Origin: a virus
Strand: one strand, 5' to 3'
IMG/VR virus record: IMGVR_UViG_3300010413_000065
Location: 1-43,375 of that record
Length of the DNA stretch: 43,375 nucleotides
Position numbers and translations under genes: made by a program. Positions 24,657 to 31,748 of the stretch are shown here, one piece after another. The notes beneath the pieces were generated by a model, which had not been told where the DNA came from, ran no database searches, and was given only the letters and a program-made list of their open reading frames with translations. Each line of letters opens with the position of its first letter. Position 1 is the first letter of the stretch.

Positions 24657-25052
24657 ATGCGAAATTTACTAATACTTTTAATCGGCTTTGCGATCACACT
24701 GGCCTCAGGTCTTTCGGGGTGTTCTAATATAAAAATTGATCCAGAAATGAAAGATTTTGTAATCGAAACAGCGGCGGAAATGGCGGGATATGAAATCGGT
24801 GATAATAATCCGCAACTGATTGATGTTGCCATTACCTATTGCGACGGCATGATCGAAAGCGGAATTACCGAATCTATTTTTTCAGCCGGTGTTGACTTGC
24901 TTCTTGAAAGGTATTCGGTGCATCCGGTTTTGAAATCACGACTTCAGAAGCTTATCGGGTATGTGCATGTAGATACCGGATTCAACCCCGAAATTGCATT
25001 ATCAGTTGTTAAGAGCTTTCGGGATGGGCTTGAGCTGGCAAAAGGGCAATGA
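24657..25052 (+). CDS. lipoprotein, lysis-region (outer spanin candidate)
   Basis: This 131-aa protein has a signal sequence ending in the lipobox LSGC (ILLIGFAITLASGLSGC), so it would be lipid-modified at the cysteine and probably sorted to the outer membrane. The mature part is helical (MKDFVIETAAEMAGYEIGD, SAGVDLLLERYSVHPVLKSRLQKLIGYV). AAGGAG precedes the ATG. A lipoprotein near holin and lysin genes suggests the outer spanin or a superinfection-exclusion lipoprotein. Many outer spanins are shorter, so the role is open. Confidence 0.7.
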   Translation: MRNLLILLIGFAITLASGLSGCSNIKIDPEMKDFVIETAAEMAGYEIGDNNPQLIDVAITYCDGMIESGITESIFSAGVDLLLERYSVHPVLKSRLQKLIGYVHVDTGFNPEIALSVVKSFRDGLELAKGQ

Positions 25053-25083
25053 TTTTTCAGGGTAATTTTTAGAAGGAGAAATG

Positions 25084-25599
25084 ATGAAAAAAATATTATT
25101 AATTCTTGCATGTATAGGTATAATCATGGCTAACGGAAAAGAAAGTATAGCTGGTTTTACAGATCATCCTAATATCGCTACGCTCAACAGCTTTTCGTCT
25201 TCAATGGTTGGAACAATCGGAGGGCTACAGCAGGCATATTTTGTAAAGTATGGTGTTTATTTTCAGGGTCTTTGGCTGCTTGGTGACGAAGCATTCCCGG
25301 ATGGAATAGAATATTTAGAAGCCGAGTACACTCGAAAACCGAGTGATCAAGCTGATACGTGGCAGAATTTTGGGCCTGCGCTGTTTAAGCCTGGGCTATC
25401 ATGCCCTGCAAATGTTAAAATAGACGTCTATGAGTCTCCTGACGGATGGGGGTATATTGTTACGTTAGAGATTTATTACCCTGGCATCGGGCCGGACGCG
25501 AACGGGAACGATGGAGATCATTGGGTTTATAAGCACAATGAAGGACCGGAAGCAAGAAACGGTATTTTTGATGAATGGTATATTCAGCCGGATATGTAA
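25084..25599 (+). CDS. secreted protein of unknown function
   Basis: This 171-aa protein has a signal peptide, MKKILLILACIGIIMANGKESIAG, and a mature domain with many aromatic residues (QQAYFVKYGVYFQGLWLLGDEAFPDGIEYLEAEY) and a C-terminal acidic DANGNDGDHWVYKHNEG loop. AGGAG (25075-25079) favours the ATG at 25084; another ATG lies at 25081. Base composition is lower in GC than in the tail genes before it, and this difference continues into the next gene. Recent acquisition is likely. No family is recognised. Confidence 0.6.
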   Translation: MKKILLILACIGIIMANGKESIAGFTDHPNIATLNSFSSSMVGTIGGLQQAYFVKYGVYFQGLWLLGDEAFPDGIEYLEAEYTRKPSDQADTWQNFGPALFKPGLSCPANVKIDVYESPDGWGYIVTLEIYYPGIGPDANGNDGDHWVYKHNEGPEARNGIFDEWYIQPDM

Positions 25600-25602
25600 A
25601 CA

Positions 25603-27084
25603 ATGGCAAATGATTTCTCAGGCGATAGCAACTGCGTAGCCCTTTGGAGATTTGAATCTGGTGCTTTGACGACAGATTCAAAGGGAACGAATACCCTTAC
25701 AGATAATAATACTGTTGGTGAAGCTACTGGTGCGGGAGATTATAAAGAGGGTTCTTGTGCGGCTGATTTTGAACTAGGCAACAGTGAATTTTTTAGTTGT
25801 TTAGATTCAAATTTAGATGCTGGATTTCCTTTAAAAAATGGAGACCTAAGCAAAAAAATATCTATTTGTTTTTGGGTTAAACCAGAATCACAAGCATCAT
25901 CCAATAGGTATCTATTCTCAAAGTGGGATGCTTCTACCAGTAAACGCTCGTTTGCAGTAACATTAACCAGTTCAGCAGGAACCGGCATAAATGCTTTAAA
26001 TGGATACAACTCGGGAGCATCCTACGAAACAGTAAGTTTTGGGACGGTTATTAATAATGCTTCATGGTATCATGTTGGGATAACTCTGGATGGTGTATCA
26101 AAAACGTATAGAATTAGAATTTGGGATGATTCCGCATCCAATCTGCTTGCGGCTGACGCGACAGGATCATTTGGTAACGAGACAAATGTGGAAGATGGTG
26201 AGTTGGAAATAGGAAGCGTCAATGGTGGAGCAAATTATTTTGACGGAATTTTAGATGAATTTGTGGTTTTTAAAGACATTCTTACCGCTGATGAAATAGA
26301 TCAGATTCGAGCTGGAACGTATGGGGGTGGAACCACAACCGCATCTCCGTCAGCTTCCGGCTCTGCATCAGAATCCGCGAGCCCTTCAGCGAGCGAAAGC
26401 GCCAGCGAATCCGCATCCCCCAGCGCCAGCGAATCAGCTTCCGAATCAGCTTCCGGCTCTGTATCTGAATCCGCAAGCCCGAGCGCTTCGGGGAGTGCAT
26501 CGGAATCCGCGAGCCCTTCTTCCGGTGTATCCGGTTCAGCCTCGGAATCCGCGAGCGAGAGTGCTTCGCCCAGCGCTTCGGAATCCGCCAGCGAATCAGC
26601 ATCACCCTCGCCTTCCGCGTCCGAATCAGCCTCGGAATCCGCGTCGCCTTCAGCTTCCGGCAGTGCTTCCGAATCGGCTTCACCGAGCGGTTCGCCATCG
26701 CAATCCGCATCGGCCAGCGAAAGCGCTTCGCCTTCGGCTTCCGAATCCGCTTCGGGTTCAGCGAGCGAATCGGCAAGCCCGAGCATGTCAGAATCCGCAT
26801 CGTCGTCGCCTTCCGCATCCGAGTCGGCCAGCCCGAGCGCGAGCGAATCGGGTTCGGAATCAGCGAGCCCTTCCGCATCCGAATCGGGTTCGGAATCCGC
26901 TTCATATTCGCCCAGCGCCAGCGAATCCGCGAGTCCATCCGCTTCAGAATCCGCATCGGAAAGCGCTTCGCCATCGGGCGATGAGCTGATCCAGGCACCT
27001 ATGCGAATTGTATTTACAGCTCGAAAACCATCGATCACATTTACAGCTCGAAAACCTTCTATTGTATTTACAGCGAGGACTTAA
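25603..27084 (+). CDS. LamG-domain protein with long serine-rich repeat region
   Basis: This 493-aa protein has three parts. Residues 1 to about 240 form a LamG/ConA-like sandwich (NCVALWRFESGAL, ICFWVKPES, WYHVGITLDGVSKTYRIRIW, and the closing ILDEFVVFKDILTADEIDQI). Residues 245 to about 460 are almost wholly serine, alanine, glutamate and proline in SASESASPS-type repeats. The end has three copies of an FTAR/KPSI unit. The shape is a binding head on a stalk anchored at the C-terminus. The serine stalk is a plausible glycosylation target, and a glycosyltransferase follows directly. Confidence 0.75.
   Translation: MANDFSGDSNCVALWRFESGALTTDSKGTNTLTDNNTVGEATGAGDYKEGSCAADFELGNSEFFSCLDSNLDAGFPLKNGDLSKKISICFWVKPESQASSNRYLFSKWDASTSKRSFAVTLTSSAGTGINALNGYNSGASYETVSFGTVINNASWYHVGITLDGVSKTYRIRIWDDSASNLLAADATGSFGNETNVEDGELEIGSVNGGANYFDGILDEFVVFKDILTADEIDQIRAGTYGGGTTTASPSASGSASESASPSASESASESASPSASESASESASGSVSESASPSASGSASESASPSSGVSGSASESASESASPSASESASESASPSPSASESASESASPSASGSASESASPSGSPSQSASASESASPSASESASGSASESASPSMSESASSSPSASESASPSASESGSESASPSASESGSESASYSPSASESASPSASESASESASPSGDELIQAPMRIVFTARKPSITFTARKPSIVFTART
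26338..26985 (+). repeat. serine/alanine/glutamate-coding low-complexity repeats
   Basis: About 650 bases encode short repeats of SASESASPS type within the LamG protein. The DNA uses mixed serine codons (AGC, TCC, TCG, TCA, TCT), so the protein repeat is better conserved than the DNA repeat. That suggests selection on the peptide, not simple recent slippage. Confidence 0.85.
27004..27080 (+). repeat. three tandem copies of a 27-bp unit coding FTARKPSI
   Basis: The motif TTTACAGCTCGAAAACC occurs at 27013 and 27040, and a diverged third copy begins at 27067, a period of 27 bases. It codes the last residues of the LamG/serine-repeat protein, FTARKPSI repeated. The C-terminal place suggests a small attachment or anchoring peptide. 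Confidence 0.85.
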
Positions 27085-27088
27085 CCGC

Positions 27089-29197
27089 ATGGCGAAAGTA
27101 TCATTGATCATACCCGGCCGATGCGAGCCCTATTTTCAGCAAACGATTAATTCGGCATGCGAGCGAGCGGCCGGTGATTATGAAATAATCGCGATTATTG
27201 ACGGCCCGGGCCAGGATCCGATTACGGCGCCTAACGATCGGGTAAAGATAATCGAACTATCAGAATCTATCGGCCAGCGGGCAGGATATAACTTCGGCGT
27301 TAGGGAATCATCCGGCGATATCGTTGGAAAAATCGATGCCCATGCCTTAATGAGCGAGGCGTGGGATATAGAAATCGCAAAGAATATGCCCGATAAAACG
27401 GTGATCCTGCCCGAAATGCGCAACCTCGATGTTGAATTGTGGAAGGAAAAGACCGGCAAGGGCAAGCGTACCCACTTTATGTATCCAGGGCTCGATCTAT
27501 ATTGCCATTTTTGGTCGGACTATAAGAGGCGGCCAGCGGCAAAATATGCCTTTCCCGAGGTTATGACCGGTCAGGGATCATGCTGGTTTACAACAAGAGA
27601 ATGGAACGATTATATCGGCCTGCTTGATGAAGGGGTCGGGTCGTGGGGAAATGTCGGCATCGAGGTTTCGCTCCGCACCTGGCTTTGCGGCGGGCAACAG
27701 TTATTGAATAAAAACGTATGGCAGGCGCACTGGTTTCGGCGCGACGAGGGCGGCTTTACTTATCCCATGAACGGCCGGAATGTAAAAAAAGCGCATGATT
27801 ATACTTGGAACAATTATTATTTCAAAGATGATGCTTTCGAGCATCAGGTTCGGCCCTTCTATTGGTATATCGATCGTTTCGCTCCGGTACCGAGCTGGGA
27901 AGCATACTTGACCGATCGGTTTCGATCACCGAGATATATCGTTTATTATACAGATAGCCAGATTGAGGATAGGCTTGCAAATGCTGTCAGGAAAAATATC
28001 AAGAAGTGGGCAGGGCCTATACCAATTATCTCGGTAAGCCAAGCGCCTTTGGACTTCGGCGAAAACATCTGCATAGGCGAACAGCCGCGCAAATACAAAA
28101 GCATCTACGAGGCCGTTTTACGCGGCGTGAGCGCCGCGCCTGAAGGGGCGGTGATCTATCTGCTCGAACACGATGTTTTTTATCATCCATCGCATTTCGC
28201 TTTTTTACCGGCCGATAGGGATTCGATGTATTTTAACCGCGAGCGGTATTATTATATTTTAGGCAAGGATTCATTTTATCCGGCCCGGGGCAGGAGAGCT
28301 TTAAGTCAGTGCGTCGCTTACAGAGAGGCTATTATAAGGCATGCCGAAGAAAGGCTATCCTCCATAGCCGGGGATGATATAACCGAGCGCTGGGATGATC
28401 TGGAAAAGCGATCGAGCGTAAAATATGAGAATTTCAGAAGCGACCGACCGAATGTCGATATCCGGCATGGAAATAACTTCACCGGCCATGGAACATATAA
28501 AAAAGACTATGCGAAGGATCGAAAAAAAGGCGTTGTCAATTTGCCGGGATGGGGTCGCCCGAAGCATTTTCAGTCTAAAACCGGATACAAGGAATTAATA
28601 GGCGATCCGGCCGAGTATCTGCATAATAAATATAATAAAGAATCCGCCCAGGTGAGCCCGGTAAGGATACCGAGATTCACCCGAGCCGACCTGGCGTCAT
28701 TGTTTAATAATCTCGGATATAAGCGCGGGGCCGAGATCGGCGTCAGGGAAGGCGCTTTTTCAAAAGTCCTTTGCTCGAAAAATATCGGCCTCGAGCTCAG
28801 GTGCATCGATCCATGGGCGGAATATCACGAATATAATCAACAGAAGGTAACTCAGGCGAAAGCGGATGCCCAATATCGAAAGGCCGCGGAAATACTCGAG
28901 CAATATAACGCGACATTGATTCGGAAAACGAGTATGGACGCCGTGAAGGATATTCCGCTCGAATCGCTCGATTTTATTTATATCGACGCCAATCATACTT
29001 TTGACTTTGTTATGCAGGATGTGATTGAGTGGGCGAAGCGGGTCAGGCCCGGCGGCATGGTAGCGGGCCATGATTATTTTCGGTTTCGAAACGCCGGAGT
29101 CGTGCCTGCGGTCGATGCTTATACCCATGCACATCAAATAACCGAATGGTTTATAACCGATGAGAAGGAAGCTTCTTTTTTTTGGGTAAAGAGGTGA
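27089..29197 (+). CDS. three-part glycosyltransferase/methyltransferase
   Basis: This 702-aa protein begins at the ATG at 27089. Residues 1 to about 280 are a GT-A (family 2-like) glycosyltransferase: VSLIIPGRCEPYFQQTINS, IIAIIDGPGQD, SIGQRAGYNFGV and GKIDAHALMS, where D-A-H stands for the usual DxD. About residues 285-460 form a second sugar-transferase-like part (RYIVYYTDSQIEDRL, VIYLLEHDVFYHPSHF). About residues 530-702 are a class I methyltransferase of Methyltransf_24 type (GAEIGVREGAFSKVL, LRCIDPWAEY, LDFIYIDANHTFDFVMQD). It may modify virion or host-surface glycans. It directly follows the serine-repeat protein. Confidence 0.8.
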   Translation: MAKVSLIIPGRCEPYFQQTINSACERAAGDYEIIAIIDGPGQDPITAPNDRVKIIELSESIGQRAGYNFGVRESSGDIVGKIDAHALMSEAWDIEIAKNMPDKTVILPEMRNLDVELWKEKTGKGKRTHFMYPGLDLYCHFWSDYKRRPAAKYAFPEVMTGQGSCWFTTREWNDYIGLLDEGVGSWGNVGIEVSLRTWLCGGQQLLNKNVWQAHWFRRDEGGFTYPMNGRNVKKAHDYTWNNYYFKDDAFEHQVRPFYWYIDRFAPVPSWEAYLTDRFRSPRYIVYYTDSQIEDRLANAVRKNIKKWAGPIPIISVSQAPLDFGENICIGEQPRKYKSIYEAVLRGVSAAPEGAVIYLLEHDVFYHPSHFAFLPADRDSMYFNRERYYYILGKDSFYPARGRRALSQCVAYREAIIRHAEERLSSIAGDDITERWDDLEKRSSVKYENFRSDRPNVDIRHGNNFTGHGTYKKDYAKDRKKGVVNLPGWGRPKHFQSKTGYKELIGDPAEYLHNKYNKESAQVSPVRIPRFTRADLASLFNNLGYKRGAEIGVREGAFSKVLCSKNIGLELRCIDPWAEYHEYNQQKVTQAKADAQYRKAAEILEQYNATLIRKTSMDAVKDIPLESLDFIYIDANHTFDFVMQDVIEWAKRVRPGGMVAGHDYFRFRNAGVVPAVDAYTHAHQITEWFITDEKEASFFWVKR

Positions 29198-29201
29198 TAT
29201 T

Positions 29202-29549
29202 ATGACTACCAACTTGACCGAAGTCGCCAGCGAAAAAGGCGTTTATATTATCAATGCGGCGTTTTTCGATGCCCAGGATGATGAGGTAACACCCAAAACG
29301 GCGGCATGGACGCTATCGGCTCTTGATGGTACTGTAATAAATTCCAGAACGAGCGAAAATATAGTTTCGCTCGATACCGATGTCGATATCGTATTGTCAG
29401 GTAATGACCTTGCCTATCAAACAGGAGAGTCGGGCAAGGTTTATAGAATCCTGACAATCCAGGGAACTTATGACTCCGACGAGGGCAGTGACATGCCGCT
29501 CAAGGATCAGTGCGTTTTTCCGATCGAGGATTTAAAGAAGGTGGCTTGA
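29202..29549 (+). CDS. last late-operon gene, small beta-rich protein
   Basis: This 115-aa protein is beta-rich (GVYIINAAFFDAQDDEV, AAWTLSALDGTVINSR, KVYRILTIQGTYDSD) and resembles small virion proteins seen near tail genes in many phages, without a firm family. GAGGTGA precedes it. Its stop lies just before a terminator, so it closes the late operon. Confidence 0.6.
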   Translation: MTTNLTEVASEKGVYIINAAFFDAQDDEVTPKTAAWTLSALDGTVINSRTSENIVSLDTDVDIVLSGNDLAYQTGESGKVYRILTIQGTYDSDEGSDMPLKDQCVFPIEDLKKVA

Positions 29550-29553
29550 CCCT

Positions 29554-29574
29554 AAAGCCCAGGTAAGGCTTTTT
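29554..29574 (+). terminator. intrinsic terminator of the late operon
   Basis: AAAGCC (29554-29559) pairs with GGCTTT (29667-equivalent positions 29567-29572) around a seven-base loop and runs into TTTT. It lies four bases after the stop of the last late gene, which is where a terminator would be expected. The stem is short, so efficiency may be moderate. The late operon converges here with the minus-strand array. Confidence 0.65.
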
Positions 29575-29645
29575 GATACTGAATCGGCGCTATCCTGATT
29601 GAGGTTTTGATTATTGACGAAAGTTATAAGAATCGGTTCGGGGGG

Positions 29646-29669
29646 GTAGCGTTGATTTACGGGTTATGC
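29646..29669 (-). repeat. half attC at the distal end of the array
   Basis: Reading the minus strand, GCATAACCCGTAAATC begins at 29669 and is identical to the R''-L'' start of site K (33301 downward). The right half with an R' box is not found; instead the sequence runs into a C-rich stretch and the late terminator. The array thus appears to end in a truncated attC, as if a deletion or illegitimate junction joined it to the phage late operon. Confidence 0.6.
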
Positions 29670-29852
29670 ATACCAGTGTTCGAATTCTGGTACAGATAAT
29701 ATAAGCCTCGCCTTTTCACCAAGAGAGTCTTTGCGGGTGGCCACATATGAAACGAACTCGTATAGCAGATCGTCCTCTTTTCTATGAGCCATTTCGCTGT
29801 CAAGGCTGGATTTTATAGCATCAATCGCTGATAATATTTCTGACTTTTTCAT
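29664..29852 (-). CDS. cassette 12: small helical protein
   Basis: This 62-aa protein, starting MKKSEILSAIDAIKSS, is mostly helical and charged; it is not recognised. The ATG at 29852 follows GGAG. A longer start at 29870 overlaps the R' box of site A and is less likely. The stop codon TAA falls inside the R''-like box GCATAAC of the half attC. It is the last gene of the array. Confidence 0.6.
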   Translation of the reverse strand: MKKSEILSAIDAIKSSLDSEMAHRKEDDLLYEFVSYVATRKDSLGEKARLILSVPEFEHWYA

Positions 29853-29866
29853 TGCAAATCTCCGAT

Positions 29867-29962
29867 GCATAACAAGTTAATCAGTGGGCAAGTGGGCGAT
29901 ACGCTATTCCAAACTGCCGTGGCCGCCCGGCCCACTTGTTCCACTGGATTTAATTGTTAGAT
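29867..29962 (-). repeat. attC-like site A
   Basis: On the minus strand: R'' ATCTAAC (29962-29956) and R' GTTATGC (29873-29867). The arms CAGTGGAACAAGTGGGC and GCCCACTTGCCCACTG pair with one or two extra bases. The outer TAACAATTAAATC and GATTAACTTGTTA also pair. It is one of the clearest sites in the array. Confidence 0.88.
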
Positions 29963-30143
29963 GTCTGCATTCAAAATAATTTATATTATGCAATCTCTTT
30001 ACCATAGATCTTCCGGTCTTGTTAATTTCTACAGATATTCTTTTGTCCTCGTACCCATATTGGGATAGCATCTTGTTTGGTGCTATATTGGGGCTTTCGA
30101 TCACATCCCCGCCAATTGTGTGTAAAATTAAACGATACGGCAT
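29904..30143 (-). CDS. cassette 11: unknown small protein
   Basis: This 79-aa protein from the ATG at 30143 (MPYRLILHTIGGDVIES) is not recognised; its first half looks like a mixed strand-helix domain. The reading frame passes through the R'' box of site A and ends inside the attC (last residues SSGTSGPGGHGSLE are attC-encoded). The start lies 6 bases after the R' box of site B and lacks a ribosome binding site, so it might be translated from a leaderless or coupled start. Confidence 0.55.
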   Translation of the reverse strand: MPYRLILHTIGGDVIESPNIAPNKMLSQYGYEDKRISVEINKTGRSMVKRLHNINYFECRHLTIKSSGTSGPGGHGSLE

Positions 30144-30148
30144 GATAC

Positions 30149-30250
30149 ACCTAACGTGGGCGCTCACCTGACAAAAAAGCGACCACCATAAGTAAAAGTA
30201 TTAACTAATTTTCCCCGCTTTTTTGTTCTGAGTGTAGCGGATTGTTATGA
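30149..30250 (-). repeat. attC-like site B
   Basis: On the minus strand: R'' TCATAAC (30250-30244) and R' GTTAGGT (30155-30149). The arms CTCAGAACAAAAAAGCG and CGCTTTTTTGTCAGGTGAG pair apart from two extra bases. The core GAACAAAAAAGCGGGG is shared with site H, so the two sites belong to one attC family. Confidence 0.87.
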
Positions 30251-30443
30251 AATCTTTGATATTACCAAGAAGATGCCATATCCCATAAAACACAAAAAAC
30301 AAAACCCATATGGAATTAATAACCAGCCATATGTCGATCGTGTAAGCTGGAAGGGTTTCTCCTATTCTGGGTAACAGCGTAATTGCGACATATCCCAGAG
30401 TGATACATACGCACCAAATGAAATTGCTATTCAAAATTTTCAT
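30201..30443 (-). CDS. cassette 10: two-helix membrane protein
   Basis: This 80-aa protein starts MKILNSNFIWCVCITLGYVAITLLP and has a second hydrophobic segment, IDIWLVINSIWVLFFVFYGIWHLLG, so two transmembrane helices are expected with a short loop between them. The C-terminal residues after FITIRYTQ are encoded by site B. An in-frame ATG at 30458, inside the R' box of site C, is an alternative start. Small membrane proteins are common integron cassette products; the function is unknown. Confidence 0.6.
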   Translation of the reverse strand: MKILNSNFIWCVCITLGYVAITLLPRIGETLPAYTIDIWLVINSIWVLFFVFYGIWHLLGNIKDFITIRYTQNKKAGKIS

Positions 30444-30454
30444 GCGAGACCCTT

Positions 30455-30517
30455 TCATAACGCCAAAGCTAACGCGCGCCCGATGTTTGGGCGTCGCCGT
30501 TTAGCGCCGTGTTAGGC
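30455..30517 (-). repeat. attC-like site C
   Basis: On the minus strand: R'' GCCTAAC (30517-30511), a perfect RYYYAAC match, and R' GTTATGA (30461-30455). Arms: GCTAAACGGCGACGCCC against GGGCGCGCGTTAGC, with extra bases on one side. At 63 bases it is a typical short attC. Confidence 0.87.
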
Positions 30518-31104
30518 ATTTTACACCCCCTTGCAATGCCCACAAGGTACTCTGCAAAAGCTTGCGGGGTGTGGTTTGCCTCTCGTTTAGATAATGTGGG
30601 CTTGTTTGCATCTTTGCCGCGTTGGTCGTGAAAGCCTACCTGATGAGAGCCAACAGGACGTTCCCAAAAGGCCGGAACGGGTGAACCGTAACAGTATAGC
30701 CACGTTGCCTTGTTTGCACGATGCCCGTAAGCGGATTGCCACACTTCGCAGACCCATCCACCATCGATACACATCTGCCACCCCCTACCACGAGGTCTTT
30801 CAAGGCCGTATTTTGCCCATGCCCTACTTTTTGCCGGATGCTCCAAAACGCCGCCACAACGCCTGACTGTTTCGAGTGCGAACTTGAACAAGCCGCCGTC
30901 ATTGCCGGGGCGGTTGTGCTCACCACCCCACCGAGCAAAGTTGACAGCCGCGAGTGCACCCCATAACTGACATGGTGGATGGGCAACAACCGGGAAACTA
31001 CCAGAATAATTCAAGGCGTTTCTTTCCACATCGTAACAGTCGCACCCCGGCATGTTTTTATATATGCTGTCTTTCATAACGAACAGTATTGCTACTTCCT
31101 GCAT
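30469..31104 (-). CDS. cassette 9: phage-type protein with HPPC-x-W-G motif
   Basis: This 211-aa protein starts near the R' box of site D. It contains FPVVAHPPCQLWGAL (about residues 35-49), a GGVLEHPAKSRAWAKYGL segment and a later KATWLYCYGSPVPAFW. This order marks a protein family seen in phages of several Gram-negative hosts; its HPPC motif recalls DNA cytosine methyltransferases, but no activity is established. The last residues, MPNTALNGDAQTSGAR, are encoded by the attC. It is the largest cassette gene and looks phage-derived, which is unexpected inside a cassette. Confidence 0.7.
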   Translation of the reverse strand: MQEVAILFVMKDSIYKNMPGCDCYDVERNALNYSGSFPVVAHPPCQLWGALAAVNFARWGGEHNRPGNDGGLFKFALETVRRCGGVLEHPAKSRAWAKYGLERPRGRGWQMCIDGGWVCEVWQSAYGHRANKATWLYCYGSPVPAFWERPVGSHQVGFHDQRGKDANKPTLSKREANHTPQAFAEYLVGIARGCKMPNTALNGDAQTSGAR

Positions 31105-31106
31105 AT

Positions 31107-31164
31107 GCCTAACACGGTTTTTACCTGCCCGGTAGTTCGGGTCCGGTACAAAAAATTGTTAGAA
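31107..31164 (-). repeat. attC-like site D
   Basis: On the minus strand: R'' TTCTAAC (31164-31158) and R' GTTAGGC (31113-31107), a perfect GTTRRRY match. The arms TACCGGACCCG and CGGGCAGGTA pair with extra bases, and TTTTT/AAAAA extends the stem. It lies between the inverted two-gene cassette and the 211-aa gene. Confidence 0.85.
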
Positions 31165-31202
31165 ATATTTTCAATTTTTTTAAAAAAACTTGCATTTTTC
31201 CC

Positions 31203-31231
31203 TTGACAAACGCACCTATTAGGTACATGAT
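31203..31231 (+). promoter_or_regulatory. promoter and operator of the inverted cassette
   Basis: TTGACA (31203-31208) and CATGAT (31226-31231) are 17 bases apart. The spacer holds the perfect palindrome ACCTATTAGGT (31214-31224), a likely operator for the downstream helix-turn-helix protein. A cassette with its own promoter is typical of integron-borne toxin-antitoxin genes. Confidence 0.65.
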
Positions 31232-31261
31232 GGAATCAAACAACAACGAAAGGGGTAAAAA

Positions 31262-31444
31262 ATGCAAATGACAGACTCTCAAAAAAACGGAATGCTCAAC
31301 TTTCACGAGAGAGCGGCAAGGGCTTACGCAAAATATGGGAAAACCGAAGACGCTGCTTCTGCGAAAAAACATGCTGACAAAATCAAATCTAAAATGTATT
31401 GGAGCGAAAACCTTAAAAGATACGTAACAATTCCGGAAGATTAG
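31262..31444 (+). CDS. cassette 8, first gene: small basic protein
   Basis: This 60-aa protein is not recognised. It is helical and charged (FHERAARAYAKYGKTEDAASAKKHADKIKSKMYW) and preceded by AAAGGGG. It is read in the opposite direction from the other cassettes, from its own promoter, and is followed 7 bases later by a helix-turn-helix gene. The pair resembles a toxin-antitoxin or a repressor with partner, but neither product matches a known toxin by eye. Confidence 0.6.
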   Translation: MQMTDSQKNGMLNFHERAARAYAKYGKTEDAASAKKHADKIKSKMYWSENLKRYVTIPED

Positions 31445-31451
31445 AAATTTT

Positions 31452-31658
31452 ATGAAGTCTAAAAACCCCAAAGAGGCCCGTGAATATCTGGGCCTCAACC
31501 AAACCCAAATGGCCTCCACAATGGGTGTGCATCGCAACCTATGGCTGAAATGGGAACGCGAGGAACAGCGCATCACCGCCGCCCCGTTGCGGCTCATTGA
31601 GGTGTTGCTATGGCTAAAATCAAAAAACATGCTCGTTGACTACCTCGATCATTTCTAA
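31452..31658 (+). CDS. cassette 8, second gene: helix-turn-helix regulator
   Basis: This 68-aa protein has an XRE/Cro-type helix-turn-helix: AREYLGLNQTQMASTMGVHRNLWLKWEREEQRITAA (about residues 9-44), followed by a helix ending WLKSKNMLVDYLDHF. It probably represses its own promoter at the palindrome 31214-31224. Its stop codon lies in the R' box of site E. It could be an antitoxin, or a phage-type regulator carried as a cassette. Confidence 0.75.
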   Translation: MKSKNPKEAREYLGLNQTQMASTMGVHRNLWLKWEREEQRITAAPLRLIEVLLWLKSKNMLVDYLDHF

Positions 31659-31748
31659 CGGTTTAATCACCTGAAAACATGGCGAACAGGCAATCAAAAT
31701 TACCACCAAAGACCGGCCCTGTTTTTCTGGTGGATTTGATTGTTATGC
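31653..31748 (-). repeat. attC-like site E
   Basis: On the minus strand: R'' GCATAAC (31748-31742) and R' GTTAGAA (31659-31653). The left arm AATCAAATCCACCAG and AAAAACAGG pairs with CCTGTT and TTTTCAGGTGATTAAAC on the right, with several extra bases. Both flanking genes end inside it because they converge. Confidence 0.83.

Noticed and set aside
26282-27038. Long minus-strand and alternate-frame reading frames opposite the serine repeats
   Set aside because: They exist only because the repeats lack stops in several frames. Their proteins are arginine- or aspartate-rich repeats with no start signals, whereas the plus frame has a clear LamG domain.
30594-31206. Plus-strand reading frames opposite the 211-aa cassette gene
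   Set aside because: They have no ribosome sites and lie opposite a well-supported gene with a recognised motif.
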